A stretch of DNA of 64,000 nucleotides from Zopfochytrium polystomum (taxonomy: Eukaryota > Chytridiomycota > Chytridiomycetes > Chytridiales > Chytridiaceae): the NCBI GenBank assembly GCA_025765615.1, contig JAIVFJ010000117.1, forward strand, positions 124,001 to 188,000, read 5' to 3'. Numbering within the stretch: position 1 is the first letter of the stretch; every line of letters begins with the position of its first letter. Below are positions 1-8,656 of this stretch, piece after piece. The notes beneath the pieces were generated by a model. That model made no database searches. It was not told where the DNA came from and saw only the letters and a program-made list of their open reading frames with translations. A program made the translations under genes and the position numbers.

Positions 1-33
1 ACTGCCCTCAAAGACCTGGACGGCACATACACG

Positions 34-1764
34 ATGTCTACCTTCATGCACCTCGGTATCCACATCAACTTTGAAACTGCTGTTGATGAGCTTTTCGAAC
101 CTGTTCACTTCTACCTCGAAGCCATCGACGCTGATGTTGTCTTCCTCCCCTGGGAAGGCAAGTTCGTACGACCTGGTGTGGGTATCGTCACCCAAGGTTC
201 GCCCTCAGAGCTCCACCTGTATCGCTACCTCCGCACGGTGTACCCCGATCTACCTGCTGTACCCCGGGTAACTGACAACTGGGCTACCCAGGTTGCTAGT
301 ATCCCCAGCTTTCGCACTGCAGCTGAACGGCCCTTCCCGATCCCCTCGCGCGTGGAACAATTCACAGTGCCTACTGAGAGTCGTCGCCCGCGAGTTTTGC
401 CTGATCCTTCAGCTTTCGTCCACCCACGACCACGCGTACGCCTTTCGTCGATGTCCTCAGAGATCCCCACCTCTGACGCCACTTCCCGCCCTCGGTCATC
501 CCCTTCTGCCCATTTTGATGCTGAGGCAGCCCGAACTGCAGCTGCCCGCGCTGCCCTTGCCCGTGCTAACGCCGCCTGTGCTGAAATTGCTGAAGCTGCT
601 ACCCGCGGGGCTGCTTCCCATCGATCTGCTGAACGTGCTGCCCTCGTTCGCCAGGAGGCTGAACAAGCTGCAGCTGCCCATGCGACTAGCTTCCGTGACA
701 CTGCTGACACCGCTCGCCGCTCCAGACTTGCTGCCCAAGAAGCTGAGGCTGCTTGGGCTGAAGAATACCACCGACGTGCTGCCACAGTGGCCCCATCCAC
801 TGCTGCTCGAGTTCCAACTGCCCACACTGCCAGCCCCTCTCGTCCCCCTATTGAGACATTGTACCGTCAATCACTTGCACCACCACATAGCGCACATGTC
901 CCCTATGTGTCCCCACCTGGAGTTGTGTCTCCGCGGACAGCACAGACACCTGTGTCAGTGGCACCTCGCCGCACACCACCCATGCCATCAGGAGTTGGTG
1001 TGCCACCAATTCCCGACCCCATGGCACATGACGAGACCCTCGAACCTGTCAGTCCCTTTTCTGGTTTTGGCAACGGTGGTCCAAACAGGAATATCGACTA
1101 CCGTGTTGCCAAAGACATGCGCAAGCACCATGCCATCCCACCACTCTTACAGTTGGATCGCAATACAGATATCCCATCGCTGCTGAACTTTCGCTCCCAT
1201 GTCTTCAGTTGCTTGACGCGTCTGGTCCTCCAACCTGTCGACGCTTCCATGTACGAACCCCTTTTCTGGGACACTGGCAGTTTCTTTGAGCACATGCTCA
1301 ATGCAAGCACTTTTCCAACAGCAAAAGGCTCCCAGTTCTTCAAGTGCATTCGAGGGAGCCTCTCCTCCTTTACCTGGACAACCTTCAAGGCCATGTACGA
1401 TCAGCACTTTGGCCTTGACTCTGAAACGACAATTGACTCTGCGTTCCGTGACTACACCTGGTCGCCATCGGCCACTTCTCCTGCCGCTGCCTTGACCGAC
1501 CTTGAGCTCCTCAACTCGCACCAGTCAGAGCCTCACGGCCAGCGTGGCATCAAGAAGCAGTTGGTTGAATCTTGCACCAACCAAGCCCTTCAAGAGGTCA
1601 TCCAACACAATCTCATCCCAACTGCAGCTGGCCAGTTTAATTACTTGGATCACTGCGTCACAGCCAACGACCTTGCCCGGCGCCTCAACATGCTCTCTCT
1701 CACCAACCTTCCTGGTCGGTCTGAGTTCAATGCTCTGTGGCCGCTCCTCTGCTGTCTGCACTGA
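34..1764 (+). CDS. LTR-retrotransposon Gag, N-terminal and capsid part
   Basis: A 576-residue open frame. The N-terminal ~110 residues are globular. Residues ~115-330 are low complexity, with an Ala/Glu/Arg-rich coiled-coil-like stretch (~160-255) followed by Pro/Ser-rich sequence. Residues ~350-560 have the helical, Phe/Trp/Leu-rich look of a retrotransposon capsid. This frame stops at 1762-1764, but the homologous-looking reading continues in the +1 frame (next entry), which carries the zinc knuckle. The Gag therefore either uses a +1 frameshift near 1730-1745 or carries an indel. The 33 bases before the ATG are too few to show a leader or LTR. The Gag role is inferred from the capsid-like region, zinc knuckle and protease in series; the exact retroelement clade is not resolved. 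Confidence 0.6.
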   Translation: MSTFMHLGIHINFETAVDELFEPVHFYLEAIDADVVFLPWEGKFVRPGVGIVTQGSPSELHLYRYLRTVYPDLPAVPRVTDNWATQVASIPSFRTAAERPFPIPSRVEQFTVPTESRRPRVLPDPSAFVHPRPRVRLSSMSSEIPTSDATSRPRSSPSAHFDAEAARTAAARAALARANAACAEIAEAATRGAASHRSAERAALVRQEAEQAAAAHATSFRDTADTARRSRLAAQEAEAAWAEEYHRRAATVAPSTAARVPTAHTASPSRPPIETLYRQSLAPPHSAHVPYVSPPGVVSPRTAQTPVSVAPRRTPPMPSGVGVPPIPDPMAHDETLEPVSPFSGFGNGGPNRNIDYRVAKDMRKHHAIPPLLQLDRNTDIPSLLNFRSHVFSCLTRLVLQPVDASMYEPLFWDTGSFFEHMLNASTFPTAKGSQFFKCIRGSLSSFTWTTFKAMYDQHFGLDSETTIDSAFRDYTWSPSATSPAAALTDLELLNSHQSEPHGQRGIKKQLVESCTNQALQEVIQHNLIPTAAGQFNYLDHCVTANDLARRLNMLSLTNLPGRSEFNALWPLLCCLH

Positions 1765-3391
1765 ACGACCTGCCACTCCCTTGTCCCGTCCCCACCGCAC
1801 TTATACTGCGGAGGAGGAAACCATGTATGGCAGCGCACCACCCCCAGTGATGCTTGAGACTTCTCTCCCCCGGCAGCGCTCACAGTCCCGTGAGCGCTCC
1901 AGCTCCTGCCACCTCTGCGACAAGCCTGGTCACTTTGTTTCAAACTGCCCTGAGCTTGCTGCAGCTAAGCAGGCGGTCAAAGACAAGTATGTCAATGCCT
2001 CTGCTCCATCGCCTGCTAACGCTAGCGATCCTTCTTTTATAGAATTCCCGCCTCCAATGGAAAACAAACAGGAACCCCTCCGGTTTGATTCACGCCATCT
2101 TCATGCTGGCGCTTCAGTTTTTGGTTTTACTGTTTCCTTTTTCCTCTGCTTGAATAAGTTGTTTGTGGCTATCAACTTGCCTCAAATTACATCTGTTGTA
2201 GGGCACGCGTTTTCCCGTGAAATAAAGGTTTTTGGTGCCCGCCATTCCGCCCCTTTGCTTCTTCAAGAACTTTTCTTGCATGATACTAATGTCGTTTGGG
2301 TCTCTGATACCTTTAACCCCACCGACTTTAATTTACTCCAGTCTGCGTCACCTTTACCTATCTCTCTGGTGTTGCCTCATGGCGTCAAGGTCCCCTTGCC
2401 CGCCCGTGACATGGGGTTTACACTAGCCAGCATTTTCACAGATCGCATGGACTTAGTGAAACCACAATGGCTTGTTTACCATTTTCCTGCTCAAGCACCG
2501 TCTGTCCAGCACATCAACCTCCCGTACTTGTTGTTTCTTCAACCTGACAGCTCTTGGGTTTGCAAACCCTACACTGTTGCCCCACCACAACCTGACGCCT
2601 TGCGTCATGTTGTTACGAGCACCACTAAATCTCGCAAGATTAATGGTCACAAAATCTCAATTCCTGGTGCCACTCCTCCGCCTGCCCGTTTTCCTAACGG
2701 TCTTCACTTCCGGTGGCGCCTGCGTCAACTGAATGGGCCTGACGCTGTGCCTGTCACTCCGTCTCCCTCTGACACACTTCCGGCCCCTCTGCCACAAGGC
2801 CTCTTTGATGAACAACCCCCCATTTTTTCCCCCCGGGAGGGTCCTTTGGAACCGAACAGTCGAGTTAAAAGTCCTGAAGAGGGCCACACCACTTCTGCTA
2901 TCATGCTGACAGCAGAAGAAGAATTACCAGTGTCTTGCATTGCTGAGACCCCAGAGGAGGAGGACGAGGAACAAATTCCTCCCCCACTCGTGTATTTCAG
3001 TGACACAGAAAGTGAAGATGAGGGCATGAGTGCATCTAGGCAACCCTGCCAAGCAAGTGTGTTACCTGCCCCCTTCATCACAGCCTCCGACCAAGTTGTC
3101 ATTGCTCCTACCTTTACCAGGGTAGAGGCCAACAACTCTACTGACCCTGTGTCACCAGACCTAACACCCAGCTCAACTGGCCTGGAGCTGCCCACTGAGA
3201 GCGAAGCTGAAGTGACACAGCCTGAGGCTATCCCAATCTCCTTGGTTTCTACCCCAGGAAAAGGATTGAGTGCCCTGAGCGCATATCCGGAGATTTATGT
3301 CAGTCTAGACAACTGCGTTGCAACAGTAGCCCGCGTTTCAGCCTGGGTCCAGGGTTGTATTCTTCCTGACTGCCTTGTTGATACCGGCTGA
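1502..3391 (+). CDS. Gag C-terminus with zinc knuckle, linker, and truncated aspartic protease (Ty3-like)
   Basis: This frame overlaps the previous one in +1 register; meaningful coding probably starts near 1735. A CCHC knuckle (C-x2-C-x4-H-x4-C, 1907-1948) is followed by a long Pro/Glu/Ser-rich linker. At the very end comes a hydrophobic-Val-Asp-Thr-Gly protease motif (3377-3388). A TGA sits immediately after DTG and, two bases later, the gypsy LTR begins (3394). So reverse transcriptase, RNase H and integrase of this older element are absent, and the protease is cut inside its active-site loop. Only 5' Gag-PR survives. This family differs from both the chromodomain gypsy element and the Copia elements downstream. 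Confidence 0.6.
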   Translation: MSSSTRTSQSLTASVASRSSWLNLAPTKPFKRSSNTISSQLQLASLITWITASQPTTLPGASTCSLSPTFLVGLSSMLCGRSSAVCTERPATPLSRPHRTYTAEEETMYGSAPPPVMLETSLPRQRSQSRERSSSCHLCDKPGHFVSNCPELAAAKQAVKDKYVNASAPSPANASDPSFIEFPPPMENKQEPLRFDSRHLHAGASVFGFTVSFFLCLNKLFVAINLPQITSVVGHAFSREIKVFGARHSAPLLLQELFLHDTNVVWVSDTFNPTDFNLLQSASPLPISLVLPHGVKVPLPARDMGFTLASIFTDRMDLVKPQWLVYHFPAQAPSVQHINLPYLLFLQPDSSWVCKPYTVAPPQPDALRHVVTSTTKSRKINGHKISIPGATPPPARFPNGLHFRWRLRQLNGPDAVPVTPSPSDTLPAPLPQGLFDEQPPIFSPREGPLEPNSRVKSPEEGHTTSAIMLTAEEELPVSCIAETPEEEDEEQIPPPLVYFSDTESEDEGMSASRQPCQASVLPAPFITASDQVVIAPTFTRVEANNSTDPVSPDLTPSSTGLELPTESEAEVTQPEAIPISLVSTPGKGLSALSAYPEIYVSLDNCVATVARVSAWVQGCILPDCLVDTG

Positions 3392-3393
3392 AC

Positions 3394-3705
3394 TGAGAGG
3401 AGTGATGATTGTATTGGAAACAATAATTCACTTGAGGGATGGGACAGGTCCCCCATCCCCCTTTTATACCTTTTGAGAGTCTTACTTGTCAAGTCTCAAA
3501 GAAAGTTCCAGAAAGAGCAATTAGTAATACAATGATACCAATGATACCAATGACAACAAGACAAGTCAGGAAAGCAAAGAAGGTTCCAGAAGGTTCCACA
3601 AGGTTCCATGAAGGAATGTTCTAGAATGTTCCAGAAGGTTCCAGAAGGTTCCATGAAGGAATGTTCTAGAAGGTTCCAGAGGTTTCCAGAGGGTGATTCA
3701 TAACA
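3394..3705 (-). repeat. 3' LTR of gypsy element 1 (312 bp)
   Basis: Direct repeat of 8345-8656 at the same length with about six substitutions. It starts TG and ends CA on the plus strand and carries the same array of GAA/TTC heat-shock-type repeats, TATA box and G/C hairpin. Its outer edge abuts the truncated protease frame of the upstream element. Confidence 0.9.
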
Positions 3706-3720
3706 TCATCTCCCCCTTTT
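3706..3720 (-). other. Polypurine tract of gypsy element 1
   Basis: In element orientation AAAAGGGGGAGATGA lies directly upstream of the 3' LTR start (TGTTATG). This is the expected place for the plus-strand primer of reverse transcription. The same tract follows the left LTR of element 2 at 15541. Confidence 0.75.
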
Positions 3721-4425
3721 AGGCCTCTTCTGCAACTTGGTGGGGTACCTGGTCTTGAACTTGAGCAGAAGGTCTTGGCAGTGAGTGAGGTTTGACTCAG
3801 GTTCCCAGGTGTTGTCAGCATCTGAGTAACCTTTCCACTTAACAAGGAACTTGAGTGTCCTTCCAAACCACTTGGCATCCAAGATTTGTTCAACCTCAAA
3901 TTCCTCTTCACCTTCTACCTCAACTGGAGGAGGAGGAGGAACAACTCTGCCTGGAATGGAATTGGCCACAAACTTCTCCAAAAGGCTGACATGGAAAACT
4001 GGGTGGATCTTCATGGATGCAGGGAGATCCAGCTTGAAGGTGACTGGATTGATTTGCTCCAAGATCTTGAAAGGTCCCAACTTGAGGTTGTCTAGCTTGG
4101 GACTTGGCCTTTTGGTCTGCAAGTTCTTCCTCAGAAGCCAAACTTGCTGACCCACAGCAAGGTCATGGTCCATTCTGTGAGTGTTGGCGAATCTTGAGGC
4201 ATCTTCTTGGGCTCGCTTCAGGGTGGAGTCCAGGAAGGTGCTGATGATCTTGAGCTTATGCAAGTGTGAAGCCACAGCAGGAGCTTGGACATTGGATAGG
4301 GTCTCTTGTCCCAGAAGATCTCCTCTTGGATTGAAGCCATAGGTTGCAAAGAAAGGAGATAGCTGGGTGCTTGAGTGGAGAGAATTGTTGAGAGCAAATT
4401 CTGCCGGCAGAAGGAGGGTGGCCAA
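3706..4425 (-). CDS. Integrase C-terminal part with chromodomain (gypsy element 1)
   Basis: A 239-residue open frame that continues integrase after the catalytic core. It starts at the conserved region downstream of the DDE core and contains a GPF-like stretch near residue 135. A chromodomain at ~175-215 has hydrophobic-VEQILD, W-F-G, VKWKGY and NTWEPESNL-type features. It lies one frame away from the main pol frame; a single missing base near 4425 would explain this. Chromodomains of this class direct integration toward histone-marked chromatin (established for fungal chromoviruses). It ends in a Lys/Arg-rich tail, with the stop at 3706 touching the polypurine tract. Confidence 0.85.
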   Translation of the reverse strand: MATLLLPAEFALNNSLHSSTQLSPFFATYGFNPRGDLLGQETLSNVQAPAVASHLHKLKIISTFLDSTLKRAQEDASRFANTHRMDHDLAVGQQVWLLRKNLQTKRPSPKLDNLKLGPFKILEQINPVTFKLDLPASMKIHPVFHVSLLEKFVANSIPGRVVPPPPPVEVEGEEEFEVEQILDAKWFGRTLKFLVKWKGYSDADNTWEPESNLTHCQDLLLKFKTRYPTKLQKRPKRGR

Positions 4426-7424
4426 TCATCCTGTTGATAGCTGACAAAGCACCTCAAATACTGCTCCAGAGTCTTGTTTGTTCTTTCTGTTTGTCCATCA
4501 GTCTTAGGGTGATAAGCAGTTGGCAGTTGAGACTTGATTCCAAGGGCTGCTGTGAGTGCTTTCCAAAATTGAGATCTGAACTGTGGTCCTCTGTCACTGA
4601 CGATTGACTGAGGCAGCCCATGGAGCCTGAATATGTGCTGCAAAAACAGGTCTGCTGTTCCTTGTGCATCTATATTCTCAGTGCAGGGGATGAAATGGGC
4701 CAACTTTGTCCTTCTGCAGATGACAACAAGGATAGAGTCAAATCCATGGGATGGGGGCAGTTTCACAATGAAGTCCATGGATATTGATGACCAAGGGCTG
4801 ATGGCAATTGGGAGGGGCTCCAGAAGTCCATAGGGCTTGTGTCTGCTGGACTTGTTTCTTTGACAGGTTTCACAGCTGCTGACATAGTTCTTGATGTACT
4901 TCCTCATGCCTGGCCAGTAGAAGTCTCTGGAAACAAGCTCATAGGTCTTGTGCTCTCCTGGGTGTCCAGCTGTTGCTGCATCATGCCTTGTCTTGAGTAT
5001 CTCAAGTTTTTCCTCTTCTTGGCTGATTTGAATCTTGTGAGGCTTGGGGTCCTTGGAAATAGCATGGGCCCACACACTGTCAGGAAGCAATGAAAGGTGT
5101 GTCTTGGATGGTGGGGTGAAACCATCTCCCCCTTCAGGTGCAAGGTCTGTTCTTCTTGACAGGGCATCAGCCACAGTGTTAAGGTGGCCAGGAGAATAGC
5201 ACAGCTTAAAGTCATACTCAGAGAGCAGTTCAGCCCACCTGGCATGCCTCTGCTTGAGCAACCTCCTTGCCCTGAAGAAGGTGAGGTTCTTGTGATCAGA
5301 ATAGACAGAGATGCCTTTAGAACCAGCCAAGTAGTGTCTCCAGAATTTGAATGCTTCCACAATTGCAAGCAACTCCTTGTCATGGACTGTGTAGTTACAC
5401 TCAGCACTGTTCAGCTTCCTGGAGTAATATGCCACTGGATGCAGAGGAGCAGAGGGGTCCTGAGAGCTTGGCTGGGACAGAACAGCGCCAAGGGCATAGT
5501 CTGAGGCATCAGTTTCCAAGGTGAAGGGAAGCAAGGGATCCACATGCTTAAGGAGTGGTGCACTTGTGGTTGCTGTCTTAAGAGCTAGCCAGGCTTGCTC
5601 TGCTGCTGGGGTCCATTCAAACTTGGTGGTCTTCTTGGTGAGATCAGTGAGAGGCTTGGCTATGGCAGAATAGTTGGCAATGAAGGTTCTGTAGAAGTTG
5701 CAAAATCCAAGGAAGCTTTGAACATCCTTGATGGAATTTGGAGCCTTCCATTCAAGAATAGTTTGGATCTTGTCTGGTGCCATGGAGATCCCTTTGTCAG
5801 ACACAATGAACCCCAAAAACTCAATGGAGGTCTTGTGGAATTCACACTTCTCCAGCTTTGCATAGAGGTGATGCTGTCTGAGTCTCTCCAAGACAGTCTT
5901 GACATGTCCCATATGGCTTGCAGTGTCAGATGAAAATACCAGGATATCATCCAGGTAGACAATGACAAAAAGGTCCAGAATATCCCTGAAGATGTCATTC
6001 ATCATGCCTTGGAAAATAGCTGGAGCATTGGCAAGTCCAAAGGGCATGACCAAGTACTCAAAGTGACCGTATTTGCATCTGAAGGCAGTCTTCCATTGAT
6101 CCTGGGGCTTAATTCTGACCAAATTGTAGGCACCTCTGAGGTCAATCTTGGAAAATATCCTTGCATGGCTCAGTTTGTCCAGTAATTCAGAGATGAGAGG
6201 CAGTGGATAGCGGTTCTTGACTGTCATCTCATTGAGATCTCTGTAGTCCACACAGGGTCTCAGTCCCCCATCCTTCTTCTTGACAAAAAAGATGGGAGCT
6301 CCAGCTGGTGACTTGGAAGGTTGGATGAATCCCTTGTTCAGCATTTCTTCAATGTATTCTTGGAGGGCCTTGGCTTCTGGTGGAGAGAGGTGGTACAGTG
6401 GCTTGAAAGGTGGGCTGCAAGTTTCATCCTTGAGTGGGATTTCACAGTCATAAGGCCTCTGAGCTGGTAGCAGGTCTGCCTTGGTCTTGGAAAACACATC
6501 AGCATAAGGGAGATATTCTTTTGGTAGCTTGGATGCCAGCAAAAGGTCTGATGGGTCCAAGTTCCTGTGCTCTTCAGCAGTGGGGCTTGAATTCTTGACT
6601 GGGAACTGTGATTCTTGAATCTTTGACTGAGAGTTCTGTTCTTGGCAAAGACTGTGAGCTGTGGAACTTGAATCTTGAATGTGGACTGTGAACTGTGGTA
6701 CTTGAATCTTTGACTGTGGGTTCTGTGAACAAGAGTCATGGCCATGACTGTGAGCTCTATGAGCTCTACTTGAATCTTGACTGTGAACTGTGAACTGTGG
6801 AACTTGAGTCTTGGCTGGCTGTGAATCTTGAATCAAGGGCTTGAGAGCATGAGACTTGGGGGCTTGACTTGAGTTTTGGGTGACTGTTCCGATTGGTGGA
6901 GGTTGGACTTGACCAGAGACCCAATCAATGGCAGGGTTCTGGGCTTGCAGCCATGGTAATCCCAGGATGACAGAGAATGTGGGTGAGCCAAGATCCAATA
7001 CTTCCAGATTGACCATGGATGGTGGAAAGTCTTGGATGTGGAGGTTTAGCTTGGTTTCATGGCTGATTTCCTTGAACAGAGCATGATTGGCAAAGTGGAC
7101 CTTGAGGGGTGTGGATTTCTTGATGGTGGGAATGGCACAAGACTTGGCAAGGGTGGCATCAATGATGTTGCAGGATGATCCAGAGTCGATAAGGGCCTTG
7201 GTTGTGATGGTTGACTTGGGTGAGAGTTGAATCTTGACATCCATGGTGAGTTGGTGGGGCTTGGAATCTGAGGTGTTTGTGGTGCTGGTGGTGGTGATGA
7301 AACAGGGGCAGCTTGGAGGAGGGTCCAGGGAATTGCCCCTCAGTGAGCCTGGACCTGGGAGTTTGGGTGCTTCTTCCTTGGGCAGTCCTTGACAGCATGC
7401 TCCTTGGAGCCACAGTAAAAACAC
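4218..7424 (-). CDS. pol: Pol polyprotein: protease, reverse transcriptase, RNase H, integrase core
   Basis: A 1,068-residue frame in the -1 register relative to gag, overlapping it by 85 bp, so expression may use frameshifting or reinitiation. In order: aspartic protease with ALIDSGSSC (~residues 76-84); Ser/Gln-rich linker; reverse transcriptase with the YLDDILVFS active site; RNase H with ETDASDYALGAVLSQ and VADALSRR; integrase H2C2 zinc finger; and a DDE core with MDFIVKLP, VSDRGPQF and YHPKTDGQTER motifs. The frame leaves the family alignment just after the integrase core near 4425 and reads on about 69 residues of nonsense before stopping. All catalytic motifs I looked for are present; the frameshift would block a complete integrase. 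Confidence 0.92.
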   Translation of the reverse strand: MFLLWLQGACCQGLPKEEAPKLPGPGSLRGNSLDPPPSCPCFITTTSTTNTSDSKPHQLTMDVKIQLSPKSTITTKALIDSGSSCNIIDATLAKSCAIPTIKKSTPLKVHFANHALFKEISHETKLNLHIQDFPPSMVNLEVLDLGSPTFSVILGLPWLQAQNPAIDWVSGQVQPPPIGTVTQNSSQAPKSHALKPLIQDSQPAKTQVPQFTVHSQDSSRAHRAHSHGHDSCSQNPQSKIQVPQFTVHIQDSSSTAHSLCQEQNSQSKIQESQFPVKNSSPTAEEHRNLDPSDLLLASKLPKEYLPYADVFSKTKADLLPAQRPYDCEIPLKDETCSPPFKPLYHLSPPEAKALQEYIEEMLNKGFIQPSKSPAGAPIFFVKKKDGGLRPCVDYRDLNEMTVKNRYPLPLISELLDKLSHARIFSKIDLRGAYNLVRIKPQDQWKTAFRCKYGHFEYLVMPFGLANAPAIFQGMMNDIFRDILDLFVIVYLDDILVFSSDTASHMGHVKTVLERLRQHHLYAKLEKCEFHKTSIEFLGFIVSDKGISMAPDKIQTILEWKAPNSIKDVQSFLGFCNFYRTFIANYSAIAKPLTDLTKKTTKFEWTPAAEQAWLALKTATTSAPLLKHVDPLLPFTLETDASDYALGAVLSQPSSQDPSAPLHPVAYYSRKLNSAECNYTVHDKELLAIVEAFKFWRHYLAGSKGISVYSDHKNLTFFRARRLLKQRHARWAELLSEYDFKLCYSPGHLNTVADALSRRTDLAPEGGDGFTPPSKTHLSLLPDSVWAHAISKDPKPHKIQISQEEEKLEILKTRHDAATAGHPGEHKTYELVSRDFYWPGMRKYIKNYVSSCETCQRNKSSRHKPYGLLEPLPIAISPWSSISMDFIVKLPPSHGFDSILVVICRRTKLAHFIPCTENIDAQGTADLFLQHIFRLHGLPQSIVSDRGPQFRSQFWKALTAALGIKSQLPTAYHPKTDGQTERTNKTLEQYLRCFVSYQQDDWPPSFCRQNLLSTILSTQAPSYLLSLQPMASIQEEIFWDKRPYPMSKLLLWLHTCISSRSSAPSWTPP

Positions 7425-8263
7425 AGTCCCTGCTGGGCCCTCCTTGTTTTCTCCTCTTGGCTCAGAGGACCCTTAGGAAGTGTCTCAACTGCATCCACTT
7501 GCATTGGTTCAGGAGCTGTAAGAGCTTGAGGGACTGGGGTAGGCCTTGATGTAGTTCCTACTTGTCTTTGCTTCAGCCTCTTGGAGTAGAGTCTGTTGTC
7601 AATCTTGATGGCAAGGAGAATGTACTCTTCCAAGGTCTCAGGGATGTGCAGAGACTGGGAGAGCATGTCTTGGATAGACTCATGGAGACCATCATGGTAC
7701 AGCTCCATCAGAGCTGCATCATTGTATCCAGAGTCTCTGGCTAGTTGCTTGAATTGGTTGGTGTAGGCCACACAAGATTGCTTTCCTTGCTTGATATGCT
7801 TGAGCTTGGATCTTGCTGTCCAAGATGCGTAGGGGTCACCAAAGGTAGCCTCCAGCCCCTCCCAGAGCTCTTGCAGGGTGGTGGGTGTGCTTGGGAGAGA
7901 TCTGTACCATGATTGAGCTTGACCAGACAGGAGGGTGCTTGTGAAAAGAACCTTGACTTGCTCACTGGGAAATCTTGAAGGTTGGAGAAGGATGACATTC
8001 TCCACAGTGGCCATGAAGTTCCTAAGGTCTTTGGCCAGCCCAGTGAACTTGTCAGGGCTGGGAACCTTGGGCTCTCTTGCTTGGTTGGCTTGAGGCAGGG
8101 GAAGAGCTTGATGTTCTTGTTGGTGAAGTTGTTGTTGAAGCTGGTGCTGCTGGTGAAGGACTTGTTCTTGAAGTTGGTGTGTCTGTCTTGAGAGGGCTTG
8201 TAATTGGTCCATCAAGGCTTGGAAGGCAGTTGCATCAGGGAAGGTGTTGTTTGGGTCAGACAT
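7340..8263 (-). CDS. gag: Gag of gypsy element 1
   Basis: A 307-residue protein with a Gln/His-rich coiled-coil-like N-terminus (~15-65). A retrotransposon Gag capsid domain covers ~75-225 (FTGLAKDLRNFM, LLSGQAQSWYRSL, LEATFGDPYA). A CCHC knuckle (C-F-Y-C-x4-H-x4-C) lies near residue 288. The ATG is preceded by a ~80-bp leader after the 5' LTR. The frame is intact and identical in the duplicated copy (17052-17975). Confidence 0.9.
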   Translation of the reverse strand: MSDPNNTFPDATAFQALMDQLQALSRQTHQLQEQVLHQQHQLQQQLHQQEHQALPLPQANQAREPKVPSPDKFTGLAKDLRNFMATVENVILLQPSRFPSEQVKVLFTSTLLSGQAQSWYRSLPSTPTTLQELWEGLEATFGDPYASWTARSKLKHIKQGKQSCVAYTNQFKQLARDSGYNDAALMELYHDGLHESIQDMLSQSLHIPETLEEYILLAIKIDNRLYSKRLKQRQVGTTSRPTPVPQALTAPEPMQVDAVETLPKGPLSQEEKTRRAQQGLCFYCGSKEHAVKDCPRKKHPNSQVQAH

Positions 8264-8344
8264 GATGGCAGAGAGTAGTGGGAGAGGGTGAAGTGAATTA
8301 TGATGTCAGGAACATGGCAGGACAGGACAAGGCAGACAAGGAAC

Positions 8345-8656
8345 TGAGAGGAGTGATGATTGTATTGGAAACAATAATTCACTTGAGGGATGGGACAGGT
8401 CCCCCATCCCCCTTTTATACCTTTTGAGAGTGTTCCTTGTCAAGACTCCAAGAAAGTTCCAGAAAGAGCAATTAGTAATACAATGATACCAATGATACCA
8501 ATGACAACAAGACAAGTCAGGAAAGCAAAGAAGGTTCCAGAAGGTTCCACAAGGTTCCATGAAGGAATGTTCTAGAAGGTTCCAGAAGGTTCCAGAAGGT
8601 TCCATGAAGGAATGTTCTGGAAGGTTCCAGAGGTTTCCAGAGGGTGATTCATAACA
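8345..8656 (-). repeat. 5' LTR of gypsy element 1 (312 bp)
   Basis: This is the promoter-bearing LTR in element orientation. U3 contains runs of GAA/TTC pentamers, followed by TATAAAAGG and a G/C inverted repeat at 8387-8410. The LTR ends CTCCTCTCA. The leader after it (8300-8344) contains GTTCCTTGTC and AGGACAGGACAAGGC-type repeats. I see no match to the common initiator-Met tRNA primer site. The LTR is identical in the duplicate at 18057-18368. Confidence 0.9.
8411..8640 (-). promoter_or_regulatory. Heat-shock-element array plus TATA box in gypsy LTR
   Basis: The heat-shock factor site is alternating nGAAn/nTTCn pentamers (established). The LTR holds a perfect three-unit site (8452-8464), a perfect four-unit site (8530-8547) and a perfect seven-unit run at 8570-8602 (TTC..GAA alternating every five bases). 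Further partial units continue to ~8640. All lie upstream of the TATA box (TATAAAAGG, complement of 8411-8419) in element orientation, roughly 35-225 bp away. This resembles an HSP-gene promoter. Binding and heat induction are inferred. Confidence 0.75.

Larger units (their letters stand above)
3394..8656 (-). mobile_element. Ty3/gypsy chromovirus, near full length (element 1)
   Basis: A 5,263-bp element on the minus strand with two 312-bp LTRs (3394-3705 and 8345-8656). In element orientation they begin TGTTATGAATC and end CTCCTCTCA. Internal order is gag (8263-7340), pol with PR, RT, RNase H and integrase (7424-4218), then the integrase C-terminus with chromodomain in a shifted frame (4425-3706). 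A polypurine tract abuts the 3' LTR (3706-3720). LTRs differ at about six positions. No target duplication flanks it (left TGAAC, right GATCC), so at least one boundary is recombinant. The chromodomain places it with fungal chromoviruses. It is probably inactive as read, because of a frameshift at ~4425. Confidence 0.9.

Noticed and set aside
34..3391. DIRS- or LINE-type element
   Set aside because: A capsid-like Gag followed by a CCHC knuckle and a DTG protease fits an LTR element better; no tyrosine recombinase or endonuclease is visible.
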